DNA from: Warburgia ugandensis | Lineage: Eukaryota > Streptophyta > Magnoliopsida > Canellales > Canellaceae | Assembly (NCBI GenBank): GCA_035236585.1 | Contig: CP141126.1 | Coordinates: 7,515,001 to 7,579,000, forward strand | Length of the DNA stretch: 64,000 nt | Direction of reading: 5' to 3' | In this document: piece after piece, positions 45,851-58,907 of the stretch | Position numbering within the stretch: position 1 is the first letter of the stretch | How the letters are laid out: every line of letters starts with the position of its first letter | The notes under the pieces: model-generated | What the model saw: the letters and a program-made list of their open reading frames with translations, nothing else | Database searches by the model: none | Told to the model about the DNA's origin: nothing | Translations under genes and position numbers: made by a program

Positions 45851-48570
45851 ACTCTCTCTGTAGAGCTCCATCATTCCATCATTTACTTCGGTGGGAAGAT
45901 ATCTGCGAATAAGAAGTCTTTTCTTGCTTGATCGTAATGTCTGTTTGATAGCATGGGATGAAATGCCCGCTGATAGAAGGTCTATGATTTGGGTTGAGAT
46001 AGTACCTAAAGACTTCTGTCACAGAAAAGCGGAGAGCCTTCGTATACCAATTTAACACCCCATGAATGAATTGGATCATTAACGGAATAGAATGGTTTCT
46101 AGCTACATGATTTTCGCCAGTTTTTTCGCTTGTCGTGTTTTTCTCACTGATAATATTACCGTCAAACATATAACACGTATAACCATCCTTTATAAACTCA
46201 AAATTTGTACCCACCCTCTAAAGGGAGGCAAGTCGAGTCAAAGATGTTTGTTAGTGCCTAAAAAAAAAACTTTTTTAAAGGTTAAAATAAAATATTTCGT
46301 TAAAAGGTAATCAATTTGATGTCACAATAAGTACAAAATCACCCCTCAAGAAAAAAGAAAGAACCAAAATTGATTAGGCAGCGTCAAAGCAGGAAGAGGC
46401 GCAAGGGCAACTAGCTATTAGAGACAACCCAAACCAGCAGGCAACAATATACGAGGGGAAGATAAAGAAACGACTCGAAAGGTCAATCAAGAATAAACAT
46501 ATCAATACACTGATAGCTAGGCTTCGCTCAAATAGGAAAACATAATCTCTACTTCTCCAGACGGATGGGTGATGAATAACACATGCATTAATTCAAGCCC
46601 CTTAGATTTATTTTCTAGTATGGATTAAGGTTAAAATAGTTTAGTTTATTAAAATTTTAAATTAGTTAGTATAAAAAATATGATATTTGAATTTTAACTT
46701 TAAAATAGAAAATTTATATGTTTATATTGTAAGATTAATCTTAGTCACTAGATTTAGATTTAGTTGTGCAGATTAGGAGATTTATGAAGTGAAAGGTTGA
46801 TCAATTGGACGGTGGAAGTCTATTTATCAAGTATACTCTTCAGTACAAAAATGTTACCCATTTTCTAGTTTAAAAACTTTCTTATTTTGGATGTTTTCCT
46901 TCCCTAAGAAGGAAAAAGTTTCCTACTTAAGAAGGAACTTTAACTAATAAAAAAATCCTATTTTGGACTTTTTAAAGTAGGTTTGTTCTTTGAAATAATT
47001 TTAGGAAGGAAAAGAAAAGAATTAAAAAGAACAAAGAGAATATGGAAAGAGTAGAAGTACTTGCTAGCCAAATCAATTTTAATTAAGAGAAGTTATGACT
47101 TAACTTCTAAGTTTTCTCATGAGAAAGGAAACAAACGCTCTTATAAAGAGGAAAAATGCCCTACATTTGTGAGTCTGCTGCTCCTTGAACCAGAAAAGGT
47201 ATAAATAAATAAAAAAGGTTCATCAAAGGAGGAGAAGATCAAGCATGGTGGGTTCTTTAAGCATGGTGCATGGATCATTGATCATGAAAGGCTAAAGTTC
47301 AAAGTTTAGGAATTGAAAGCAGCCATTGTTTTCTCAATCATGTTCTAGATTGTTGGTTTCGAAAATTGTTCTATGATGATTCAATGGCAAGAGGTTCTTA
47401 ATTTAAAAGAGCAATTTTAGTATTTTTATTTTCACTTTGATTCAAATACTTATATTTTAGAAGAGATGATCGTTGAATGGTTTTAGTGTGTAAATGATTG
47501 ATTTATTGAATGGGTTGTGCTAAAATTAGACAGCCATGTTTATAATTTGTAGATAATTCATACCAAATCAAGAACGTCCATGCTATAAGATTATTTGCTC
47601 CTCTAGACACATTCTAGTTTGTAGTCAAGAACGATTATAGGTTTACATATTTTTGAGTAGTGAGAGACATTGGTATAATTCGAGTGGCAGATTCATGATT
47701 CCTAAACTACTCCCTAATATCTTAGTTTTCCTTTAATTTGTTATTTTAGTTTTGATTTTAATTTCAAAGTAATTTTTAAATTTGATAGATATTTCATTTT
47801 GTCCCTAAGGCTCTACAAACCTTAGTACCTGCTAGTACAATTAAACGTGTACACTTGCAAAGATGTAAACATTGAGTTTAGTACTAATGGGCTCTCAATT
47901 CCTGAAAGTGAACACCTTCTTGGGCTAAGTTATTTGCTACGTAGAACGGAAATTTTCATAAAATCTATTTTGTCTTGCAAATATGTTACTGTTAAAGCTT
48001 TTTTGACCAAGAGACCATGAGTTCAAATCACAAGAGCTCTCATTTATTAAATCTACACACAAAGACAAAAAATGGCCTTCTAAGTAAGATTATTAGATAT
48101 ATAAATATTATTAACTTACTTACTATCAATTTAATTTTTTACGTTGAATGACAAATCCAACAGTTATTAGTTTCCATTTCTATGCGTAGGTGAGTTGTTT
48201 TTTAATACGGTCTGCGGATTGGGAGGTCTTCTATTCAAATCTCAACCCAACTTATCCACTTTTGCTACGGACTGAGTTGACTGACTTCATTAGCTTACGA
48301 GTTTTGGTTAATTCGAACGAATTGTCAAAGAAACTTATGAGCAGGTTGAAGTATGAGTTGGACCCGTCTATGTGAACGGTTGAGCTAATGATGAGTTACG
48401 GAGCCAGATTCAAACCCATGTTGACCTTTTTTTTCTTACTTTTCACATGAATGGTAACTCATGATAAAAATCTTACGCTCATAATTTATGGCTTCCAGGT
48501 AAAAAGGAAAAGAGAAGAACTTTAAGTGAAAGAGAATCATGAAGTTTTCTAATAGGCGATAGTAGTGTTT
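45851..48570. other. AT-rich intergenic stretch
   Basis: No coding similarity. Around 46870-47150 repeated TTCC and GGAAGGAAC words give a partly foldback, hAT-MITE-like impression without firm ends. Nothing else was supported. Confidence 0.45.
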
Positions 48571-48578
48571 TTCCTGGG

Positions 48579-49130
48579 AGATAGAAAATTCGTTTATCAG
48601 GTTTCTTCAATTTGAAAACTTTTTATCACTTAGTTGATGGAATATTTGGTAATATAGATATCATTAGGGGAGAAGTTGATGTTATTAAAGGCAAAAATAA
48701 TGTTTTGTCTTGGAGATGGGAAATCCATCAGGTGCTATCAATTAGCACATTATTAAAAGCGAATCAATTCATACATCCTGATTCATCAATTTGCAACAAC
48801 AAAAAAAAAAAGAAAAAAAAAAAAAGGAAAGCAAGAAGAAGAAAAAGAAACTTTTATGCAAGATTATAGGCCCCAAAAGAAGAACCAAGAATTTCTTTTG
48901 AGATCCAATAGACTTCATCAGTTTCCAAATTCTTTCCTAGATTGTCAAAAGAACATTAAATAATAGTAATGTCATTACGGTGAAGTTGATTTTCTAACAT
49001 CAATAACATTGTTTTTGTTGGAGACAAAAAATATGGTCCATCGGTTTCCTCAATTTGCATTTTTTTCTCATTAAATTAAAAGAATATTACTTGGCATAAA
49101 GTCATTGCAGAGAAGTTGATTGTTGAAATG
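48579..49130. repeat. Degenerate tandem repeat, about three units
   Basis: The unit start recurs as GGGAGATAGAAAATTCG (48578), GGAGATGGGAAATCCATCAG (48714) and GGAGACAAAAAATATGGTCC (49020). A later word recurs as GGGAGAAGTTGATGTTATTA (48667), GGTGAAGTTGATTTTCTAAC (48979) and CAGAGAAGTTGATTGTTGAA (49109). The second unit is expanded by insertion, including an A-rich run at 48801-48833. No function suggested. Confidence 0.5.
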
Positions 49131-50311
49131 ATAACTGATAGGCACCCAACTACAAAATATGAACTCCTTTTTCAGATCGGAATCTTTAAAATAGGGTTAT
49201 GGTCGTATCTGGATTTTTGTCCCTAATTTTAATTAAGTATTGGGAATCATATTAGGCATAAAAGAAGGGTTACCAACTAAAGAGCCGACGGTGGTAAGGA
49301 AATTGTGGACATGGCTCATTAATGCGTACCTTACCAGGTAAATGGTCTGGATCATTGCAATACCAGGTCCCGGCCGCACTTCTTCCTGCTCATATTTTCA
49401 AGTGAAAATATGTGCACTTATTAGTTCCCAAAGATAAAGATGAAAACATACTCTAGCTGTAACCTCTGTGAATTTTCTTTCAGGTAAATGTTCAGAGCTT
49501 AATTCTTGTGGGAAACTACCAGGAAGGCAAGGCAGGTAATAGTCATCTTACAACCATTTTAGGATAACTATAGAAAGGTGTCACTCCGAGCATGTGCACT
49601 CAGCAGCCGAATATGTTTTTCTTTTTCCCTTCCATTTTTCTTGTTTCCTTCTCCTTCTATTGATGATATTTCTGCAATTTCGGAAAGTGAGTTGACATCT
49701 TAGAAGATGCCATGGAGGCTGTAACTGCCGACACGCCAGTCTCCTTTGACACCTATAATAAAGAAGGTCAATATATAAATTCGTCAAAGATAAGGATGGT
49801 TTTGAGGCTTGTCAAAGATGGTGTCATGGGGACGACTATTGGGTCTATCCTGCCTAGCAGCACTTATTTTCGAATGAATGCCATGAGCTGCATTTTCAAT
49901 TGATGGTGGTTAGATGAGATCAACAACTTGCTGTGCCACTGGCTCTGGACAATACCGAGGAAGAGTTTGGCTGAAAGTGTAGCAGCCATTGTAAAAATGG
50001 TCCTTTTCTTTACCTCTTAAGATTTTAGATTGGTGAGGAACCAACATTTAAAAGTGTGTTCCTAGATGCCACGTAAGTTTAGCAGGCCGTCAGTGGTTCT
50101 CTGACCAAAGTTGGAGGCAATCAAAATAGTGAATTTCAATAGACCCTCTAAATCTTGTAAATATTAACTTGAAGCACTATATTTTACACATCACAAGATA
50201 CTCTAACATGTTATGTCTGCTGCTTCAAATATGAAATCTACTTATGTCTGCTTCTCCAAATAATCAAGCTAGGTCTCTCCTTACGGGACCCATCAACATC
50301 CTCTTTAGTCT
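49131..50311. other. Unassigned intergenic stretch
   Basis: A 63-codon plus frame at 49712-49903 has no family resemblance. No RNA gene or repeat was supported. Confidence 0.45.
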
Positions 50312-50639
50312 GTCATCATTATCATCATTGAGACCTTATCTCAATTAGGGTTGGGCACATAAATATTATTCATTCATTCTCCTCTATTAAATATCATGGC
50401 TTTATTTAGTTTTAAAGTTTGTAAATCTTTTCTCACCTCACCTGAAATTTGATGTAGCGCAGTGCTTCAGAAGAAAAACTCTAGTAGCCCTTGCTCATTT
50501 TTTACTACACTCGAAATCGGATTTAACATGTCGCTTCTAAAAGAACTACCTAATAACCTTTTTCCCATTTTTCATTGCATCTAGGATTCGATGCAGCACA
50601 TCACTAGCAGGGAATGCCCTATCTTAAGGAAATGTCAAT
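50312..50639 (-). mobile_element. Internally deleted RTE LINE derivative
   Basis: The left part (50312-50435) is an RTE 3' end: TCATCATTATCATCATTG is the antisense GAT-type tail, then CCTTATCTCAATTAGGGTTG and a stretch parallel to 17055-17145. At TCTCACCTCACC it jumps directly to the 5' tandem array of the same element (units near 50436, 50504 and 50572, ending GGGAATGCCCTATCTTAAGG). About 2.8 kb of coding sequence present in the copy at 17027-20120 is missing. TCACC is shared by both parts at the join. Confidence 0.8.
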
Positions 50640-52030
50640 GATCCATTGATGTCATGTTAGAATTGTTATACTTTGAAAAAGTTAAAAATAATTTTTATTA
50701 TTTTTTTCTCTTACGTACAAATTAACATACATATACATATTTATTTGCAAATAAAAAATATTATTATTATATTTAACTTAAAAAAAAAAATTACTTGCCA
50801 ACTGATACGTGACGTAAAACCCTAATTTTTTTTATTTTTTATTATCGGAGCTTGAACGGACATCCGTGAAGTTATCCTCTTTGGTCTCTATCGATCGTAT
50901 TTTTGCCTAATATCAAGGACATTCCGTTCAGCAACAGCCTTCGAGCCTGGTGATAAGAAAAGGCACCAACTTCGTGGCAGGTCTCAGATTCGAGGGAGGT
51001 CACCTCCGTAAGCGTTCTGAAATGGATATGTTCAATAGATTAGCTTTGCACATTCTAGTATGCATGAATATACAATGTATATATCTCTGATGGGAACCAG
51101 AAAAGGAGACACCCATTACGTCCACAACAACACAAGCAAGCGGTCAAAAATAGTGCACAATATACTACGGTTAAAATATACTTATTTGTCCTATAACCGG
51201 GGCCCAGCTCCTGCTGCCATTTTATCTATGATTGTTTTTTCTTCTCCATTCCATGAAGCGTCTCATTCAATCCTTTCCATGCGTAGACATCGAGTATCAT
51301 CTTCCATACTTCCATCCGATCACCTTCACCGCTTTCTTAAGTGGTGAATCTTTGTTGTCCAACGTTTGCCTCTTTGTGCACTTTGAAAAGAAAAAGCTGC
51401 AGACAACGGGTCCAGACAGAATGATGGTAATCCCATTGGATAACTCAAAAGGGCGATAATAAGAAACCATGGATTAAGTCAGTCCTGGACTGTGACTTAC
51501 GAGATATCGGAAGTGAAACTGAAACACTTCATAAGATGAGAGCTGTTTTCTGATGGGCAGGTTAAGTTTATCTCTAAACATCAAATACAATCTATGTTAA
51601 TGAACCTCTCCAGTCGATGGAATCGATCAATGTCTATCCTCTGCGGACCCCAGCTCGAGCAATCGCATCAGCTTCCATGTTATCGATCTTCTAGTGAGAA
51701 TAAACCCCACTTCCAGCCCTTTCTGTCTTATTTTTCACTTCTTCTACTTTATCCCAGAATCTCCAAGCAATTCAATTGCGTATGTTCATCAAACGAATCC
51801 CGTTCCGCAATCCGTGTACATATAGGATCGTCTTTCCATATCTTCAAACCTGAGTGGAAATCCAAAACTTCGGCTTTATTAGAGTCTGAGATTCCCACTC
51901 GACACGAGTAAGCCATGCATCCTTGAGTCAGGATTGCCAAACACAAGCACCATCAAACTTCAAATTCGCAGAAACTCAAAGGAGGCTTGCTCCACCTAGG
52001 AAGAACTACCGTACCCGGAACAGTATTGTG
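50640..52030. other. Unassigned stretch with small ORFs
   Basis: Plus frames at 51060-51347, 51232-51459 and 51594-51911 (60-105 codons) have no recognisable domain. The sequence from about 51200 to 52000 is less AT-rich than its flanks, so a diverged exon or transposon remnant is conceivable. Confidence 0.3.
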
Positions 52031-52035
52031 CCTTA

Positions 52036-52152
52036 GGGCCTACTTCGTTGGCAGGAGATGGACGGAAAGCCAATGCGTGAAACACTTTCCAGGGGCGACT
52101 GCTTTTCCAGTGGGAATTAATTTCCGTCCATCTCCTGCCTACCAACAGGGCC
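52036..52152. mobile_element. Tourist-like (PIF/Harbinger) MITE, 117 bp
   Basis: Terminal inverted repeats GGGCCTACTTCGTTGGCAGG with AGATGGACGGAAA, and TTTCCGTCCATCTCCTGCCT with ACCAACAGGGCC, run about 35 bases with few mismatches. TTA stands on both outer sides (52033-52035 and 52153-52155), the target duplication of the PIF/Harbinger group. It is non-coding. The GGGCC ends and the size also fit. Confidence 0.85.
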
Positions 52153-52155
52153 TTA

Positions 52156-54330
52156 GAACTTGCCAACTAATTCTTCTGTCCAATGTTTTATAATCTTTGA
52201 GATTATATAAGAATTATCCGGCGTAATTGCATAAAATGGATTTATAAAGTTTGAGCCCTCAATCGGTTTCTTTTGTCAAGATTGTTCTAAACATCGATAC
52301 AAAGATTTACAGGCCCAAAGTTAAAGTGCTCGTCTTCAAGGGCGTCATGTCTTAGAAAGGGCATGTAAACCAAAGAACAAGAGCTTGACTACCATGAAAG
52401 GAGCTTTCTAGGCCCATAGACGAAAATCTGTGTAACAGTGTGCACCCATACATTAAATTTGCAGACCATCACTTGGAAAGCCAGGGGGCTTTAGTCCCAT
52501 GGTAAATGGATGTCTCGTTGGCAGGATATAGTCCAAGAGAAATCAGTGATCTATATGCATTTACTGGAAATCATTAACAAAACTTCGTCATTGAAAGGTC
52601 TAGAAGCATTAAATCAAGACAAAATCAGCACTACTGGGGAAGGGATTGTCAGATTAAGGAATTCGATCATGCTAGCATGGTCAAATCCTTGACATTTCCT
52701 TTACACGAATTCTTCACCACTGGATGATTCTATGTGACCAGGTTAGCAGTAAAATAAACATCTCAGAAATTATGAAAAATATGTTTCTAATAAGATCTGA
52801 ATAAAGGTTAAGGCTGTCTTATGTATGATATTTTTATAAAGTGGCCATTTGGGATGACGTGACAACCACAACATCTGTACTTATAGTTTGTTAATAGCCG
52901 TTGGGTTTACCTAGTAGGCACAAAATATGTTCCCACTCTAGGGATAACCTCATTATTATTCCATAATCTTGTAAAAAAGAGTATATTCCATGTGATTATA
53001 ATCTCTTTACTTTAATGATAAAAAGGGCCATAAGAAAATCTTATACAGCCTATCTTTCCATTAGCTTTCTAAAGAAATAGTTTTATGTGCATTATGAAAG
53101 TGGGATATGGATATAGGAGACATTATATCGGCCACCAAGATTAGAACTTATTCCGGATAGGTTATGCTGCAAAGATCTTGCCTGTCGGATGATCCTAACC
53201 TTCGTTGTTCTGACCTCTAAAATGGACTGCAGAGAAACTTGAAGATAAATAGTATGAAAATTTTGATCAATCAAAAGGTTAAGAACGTTTTATGGAGGAG
53301 AATTTTGAAGCCTTAGCCTGCAGAATCCGGTTCCAAAGACAGTATTTAATAGGACAAAGGGCAAAGTGATGTGTCAAAAGTTGATCAGCCGTTTGGATTA
53401 GGAGATGTCTGGACCCCGCTGACTTTTAGCTGCCATTGTAAATACTATTTAACTAATCCAGTCACCAGACTCACCACACCATAAGGAATGTTGAGAGAGT
53501 CGCTATTTTTAAACCAAGTTCTTACATAATGGTTGACTGTTTATCGTCTTACGGCTTACAGGGGCGTCTTAAAGAACATAGAGGGCAGATCAAACCATTC
53601 CTCTGTCGGGCCTTGAAGTAGATTGGCAGTGTACCTAAATCTCGTCCCCATTCAATGATCTTACCCTTAATTATGGTGATACAATATAAGGGTATAAATA
53701 TATTTTGTCTTTGAATTTTTTTCTAATGAAATCAATTACTATATAAGCCTATATTCTTTTTCTTGACATTAGGAAGTAACATCCTCCATTCTTTTTGAAT
53801 TTCCTTTTACTTTTTTCTTCTCCCTTATTCCTCATTTCGATGTTTCTATTAGTGGCTAGACTTTGTTTTCAAAGTTAATGCGAACACTAGTCCTACATCT
53901 CTCATCTCAAAGCCAAGGGAATATTAGCATTTCTATATAAAGCATTCTTCTCATTTACCTTTGTCTGAAAATAAAATTTTTTGCAAGGGAGTTTGGTTGA
54001 AATGATGTATGTGTGTGGTGCCTCTAATGTGATTAGTCTGCGTAAGTAAGCTCATCATTGTAGAGATGGTCTAATGCTACAAGGTCCAACTCTCTCTAAT
54101 AGAGCCTATTAGTGTGAAAGGCAAGTGTTAGGGTATGTTTAAAAATCTTCAGGGCAAGTTAGTTGTCATGTGCACCTAGCAAGTCTAATTAATGTCTAAG
54201 CAAGGCACCCTTACATAAGGGGGTACCTCCTAGGCTATTACTTACACCTTCTCTTCTTTCGCATTAGAGCTCTCTAATTAGGTTTTTTGGAGTCCGTCCA
54301 ACTGAGACATTCTCTACTCTCTTTTTCTCT
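52156..54330. other. Unassigned intergenic stretch
   Basis: No protein, RNA or repeat supported. Short ORFs (60 codons) at 52510-52692 and 53092-53274 look like chance. Confidence 0.45.
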
Positions 54331-54331
54331 T

Positions 54332-54446
54332 AGAGTTTGCTAATTAGTGCATCTTCTATTCAATCTTTTAGAGTTTGCTCATTAGTGCATCTTATTATTC
54401 TATCTTTTAGAGTTTGCTCATTAGTGCATCACTTTTCAAAGTTTTT
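54332..54446. repeat. Tandem repeat, unit about 38-45 bases
   Basis: TAGAGTTTGCTAATTAGTGC, TAGAGTTTGCTCATTAGTGC and a further TAGAGTTTGCTCATTAGTGC follow one another at about 54332, 54370 and 54408, each with a TTTT-ended spacer ATTCTATCTTTTAGAG or similar. Three units, the last two almost the same. Confidence 0.8.
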
Positions 54447-55049
54447 TTACTTTTGAAGATCTCTAATTCTGTAGCTTGTCTGTTTTGGCATTACTCTACT
54501 CTAATGTTTTGAACTTATAATGTTCTACTTGTTATTTGCTTCTCTAGAGGTTCTTCCACTTCTGATATCTCATGTTCTAGAGCATGCCATTTTGGCATTT
54601 CTCTATTTTAAGATTTCAAACCTATGAAGCTCTTCTTTCAAGAATTATTGTGATTTAAAGGAATAAAAATTTATTGTGATATAAAGAGAGATTTTGATGA
54701 CTTTAATTTTTACATCATTCATCTTCAAGACTAAAATACAGATCAATTCTGATTGTGCAAATAAATTGAAGTACATATTGAGTCCAGCTTAGTTGAATCT
54801 TAGAGATAGAGTTGACATATCTCTTACACTTTAAAAGGCTTCATCTATATGTAAGAAACACATTTTGACTCGTGTTTCTAAGCTAAGGTTCATCGCATTT
54901 CTATTTTCATGCTAAGTGTAAGTTTTTTTTATTTCTAAGTATCGCTGTTGGTCAAATGACGTTTTAGGCTCAATTTTGTCTAAGACGGATCTTGACTAAT
55001 GAATGGTTAAGTATTACCACTTGTACTTTTTTGTCGTCATTGTGATCGA

Positions 55050-55280
55050 TTGGTGAGGCATTTGCTGATGGATCGCCACAACGGAGACAGTAGGGGAACA
55101 GACCGTAAGTCATCATCAATAATGTGCACTTCACAGGATCATCAAAATGATTTCTTTTACAACGTAGACAAAAGTAGGGGGATAAACCAGAAGTCATCAT
55201 CAATGATGTGTATTTCGCAGGATCATGACAATGATTTTTTCAATAAATTAAGAGAGAAGGTTGGGATTCACAGAATTTAA
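55050..55280 (+). other. ORF with a duplicated 27-codon unit
   Basis: This 76-codon frame holds two tandem units at about 55092-55175 and 55176-55256, reading KSSSIMCTSQDHQNDFF and KSSSMMCISQDHDNDFF. The frame stays open through both. Several of the differences between units are silent. I know no family with this repeat. It may be part of an unannotated exon or a piece of an old mobile element. Confidence 0.25.
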
Positions 55281-55289
55281 AAGACCGAG

Positions 55290-56360
55290 TTGTCCAAAAT
55301 GATACAATGTGAGTTAAAGTAAAAAAACATTACAGAATGAGTGGGGATTGGAGAATCCTTAGTCGAACCATCTTTGGCAAGAGCATCCTAATGATTAAGT
55401 GGCTAGTTTACAACTTTTAGAATACTTTATCGCCGTCCTTGGTAGGGATTAATCCAAATATCTTTGACCTTAACGTGGTGGTCCATGCATGATAAAGGAC
55501 AGAATTTCTGTGTTGGGGGGCCAAGCATGTAACTTAAATGGAGACTTTAACCCCTTGTTTTTCCTCTTGGTCCCCCTTTTTAAATTGTGAACAGTTCTAA
55601 CAGTAAGTGCGCCCAGGTTTTTGGGAATATATGAGACATTTACGATATTGCCTTTAACTTGGGCAAGTTATGCATTGCGCCCTCCTAAAGTTATAGCCGT
55701 CACCATTTAGTGAGTGCTTCACCAGGATTGAGGAAAAATATGGAGCGATATATCACTACACTTTAGTTATTGATGAATGATGGTATAAGGTGCACCAGCA
55801 CCCCAACAATGTAGCACCTCTACTTTTTCTATAGCGGGCTCCACATATCATTAATCCAAGCTTTTCATTTGACACAAATGATTCTTGCTTATCTCCTCTC
55901 CCAAAATTCAATCTAAAACAAAGTGGTTGGCTTATAATGAATTGTATTTTTCGGTTGAATGCAAACTGTTACTTCTGGAGAGCTCCTGCAAGATGCATGC
56001 ACCAGTTTATGAATGCCACTGGATTTCTTTTGGAATGAATTTTGGGCTATCAGATATTCAAAGTCACGTGTGTCACCGCTGTTGGGTGCGACAATACCAG
56101 CATTCCTTAGTTCTTAGTAGTTTCATCTTCAACGAGCTACTAAGAGGAGGCTCCTAGCGCCACACCATGCTACAAGTCCTAGTTATTTTATCTTCTTGTT
56201 TGACGTAGGAAACAATCCTCACCCAGAGCACTAGTTCATCTAAGCAAATGGTTCACAGACCTTCAGGGTTCCAAAGTAGAATTAAATGCACACAAGAATT
56301 GAACATACAAAACAAAGTACAAGCACAGTATTTATAATTTAGACGAAATATAGTTAAGTA
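55290..56360. other. Unassigned intergenic stretch
   Basis: A 90-codon plus frame at 55885-56157 has no recognisable domain. Nothing else was supported. Confidence 0.45.
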
Positions 56361-56362
56361 CT

Positions 56363-57316
56363 TACAATTACACTTTAGTTCTTTAAGCTTTTTTTCATAT
56401 TAGTTCCTCAATTATTAAATAATTTTGCACTGCGAGTCTTCCCATTGTCGAGGGATGTATGGATGAGCATCATAACATATAATAATATTTTTGAATAATT
56501 TTTTACAGAATTTGTTTGGACACTAAAGTGAAGACAATAATACTCTAGGAACTAAACTGTTATTTGCAAATGGTTCTATATCTCCCCTGTGAAGATGTCT
56601 AAAGTTTTTTGCCATCGAGATTTAAAACTCCATATAATGCTCTTTTTGTTGGAGTTTTAAATATTGGTATTTAGATTTGTAATCTAGAAGCACTGATCTA
56701 TGAACCCTTAAAGTTTGATGATCTTCAATTAAAAATGGATCCAAATATCATAGGAGAAGATGACAAAAGTTTTACACTTGTGAGATTGAAAATATCCATA
56801 TGATGCTCTTTTCCTTGGAGTTTTGAAAAATGAATTTCAAATCTAAACTCTAAAGGTCTCGATCTACAGATCATTAAAATTTGGATGATTTTTAGTAAAA
56901 AATGCATTTGAGGCTTCGCTGGAAAAAAGTTGCCCAATTTCGTTGGCTAGCAACTATGAAAACCTTGATTTTTTGTTTTTTATTTAATTTTAAAAAAAAA
57001 TCTAGATCCAATTAGAAACTCTGATATTTAGCAAAGATTTGGTAAGAAATGGGTTTAGATTCTTACTAGAAAATAATTGTTAGAGTTCATCTTTATCATC
57101 TTCTCCATACTTTTTTTTTTTCACTTTAATCTGTGAAGAAATCTTGTAAATACTTATTTTCAAATATTATAATATATGTTATATGGTCCATTTCAAAATT
57201 CCATTGATGTCCACAACGAACATTGGACGAAAGGACTTGTGTTGCAAAATTATTTAATAGTTGAGAGACCAATGTAGTAAAAAAATATTTAAAGGACTAA
57301 AGTATAATAGACTTGT
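56363..57316. mobile_element. Non-coding transposon with long terminal inverted repeats
   Basis: ACACTTTAGTTCTTTAAGC at 56371 with CTCAATTATTAAATAATTTT is matched in inverse complement by AAAATTATTTAATAGTTGAG and AAAGGACTAAAGT at 57247-57305. The terminal repeats exceed 70 bases and can be followed further with mismatches. Inside, a segment of about 180 bases is duplicated: TAATGCTCTTTTTGTTGGAG at 56636 and TGATGCTCTTTTCCTTGGAG at 56800. There is no transposase. Long TIRs of this kind suggest a Mutator-like or similar DNA transposon; a 9-bp target duplication was not found. Confidence 0.7.
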
Positions 57317-58907
57317 AGTGTATATATATATATATACCCTTCCCACACTCATCACCCTTAACGTACACCTTTGCTCATATAATTTTATATAGTTAAAGAA
57401 CAGATTCTTAGAATTATGACTTCGTTTCCAAACTTTTCTAGCCCATTTGCTTGAACCTTTGGAGACCCCTCTTCATGTTCGCCCATCGAAACGACCATAC
57501 CTAGACAGCCACATGCCTTCTGATAATTTTTATGTTAAAATCCGGCAGTGACAAAATGGGAACCTGTGTGTCCATTGGCTCATTTTTGTGTGGAGTTGGA
57601 ATGGTGGTGTGAGGCTGGTGGACTGGTTCTCCTTTCCCTTGTTTGATGGATTGTCGACTATCTCAGTGAGCTCTTTTGTAAGTTTTCCTTTACTTCATGC
57701 TATCCTCCGTCATTCTTCAAAAAGAAAAAGAGAAGAAATGAAAAAGAAATGTGTTCTTGATGGCTTGTGTTAGGCTAGCATGTTTTCTACTACTTGTACC
57801 CATGCCTATGTCACATAGCCAATTAGGGTTAAATCTTTAAATGTTTATTGTATATTTCAATACTCGATCATCTAAGACAGGCTCACAAAGACGCTAAAAA
57901 AGATTGAACGATTTAGATCAGCCAAAAAGAAGGGAGGCCGAGATTCGAGTAACACCAAAAGGAAAACCATTCATCTTCTTTTCCCTGCCTAAATTATACC
58001 TTGACAGAAATCCCAACCATTGATCACAGCGAGTGCTGACCCTTGTTTTCTTTGAGTGGTAAAGTAGACATTAGAACCTTTTTCTTTGAAATGGTCGATA
58101 TATGTTCACAAAAAATGGAAAAAAAAAGAAGAGTGACACACGGAGCAGAGACTGCCTGTACAGACTTATAGACTGTCTGATTGGACCGTTGGCCGCGCAG
58201 TGACCCAGGCTGAAGTGAAGAACCCATCTCTACAACGTAAACCATTGGACCCATGCAAAGTGACCCAGGCATCCAATGAACATGATTTTCCTAATTAAGA
58301 GAGGTCGAGCAAGATGATTGAGTTATATCATCCTAAAGTTGGTTAGCTAATAGGGTTTTGAAGTCAATCCTTGGAGTCAGTCCTGACCCTTGTAACCAAT
58401 GCGACCTGGAGGCAAACATAGAACTTGCGAAAAAGGAAAGCTTTGCCGTCTTTTTTACCAGATGGATTCTTAGAAAGGCTCGGAAACACACTTAGTTAGG
58501 AGCTTAGGAGAGTCGAGTATCTGGAAAGGTGCAGGGGCTGAATAGTTAGGATCTTAAGATTATCCAGAAAATATGTGAGAATTCCGGGCAAGACTCTAAG
58601 ATAGGGCAAGAAGATTACAGCTTGGATCCCAGAAATCAGGGTCTCACATTTGTTTTACAGGGGAACTAATGGGCCGTAACATATATGCGCCATGAGATGA
58701 GCCATAGAACAAAAAATTAAACCAATTAGACAATACTAAGCATGGAAGATAAGGACTTAAAAGTAGACGGCCATAATAAAAACACAGCGGTTACATCCAT
58801 AGTAAAAGTCTATAGAGATCAAACCTACCAAGTGCAACCGCTCCTATAAAAATTCATGTTAAGGCCTAAATTTTGATTATCAACGCTAGTCTTCTACAAT
58901 GCATCTT
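57317..58907. other. Unassigned intergenic stretch
   Basis: A TA-dinucleotide run lies at about 57322-57338. Short ORFs (57588-57773, 58024-58272) are not recognisable. GTGACCCAGGC occurs twice near 58199 and 58259. Confidence 0.45.

Noticed and set aside
48801..48833. A-rich run that might be a retroposon poly(A) tail
   Set aside because: No gene-like or SINE body precedes it and no target duplication was seen.
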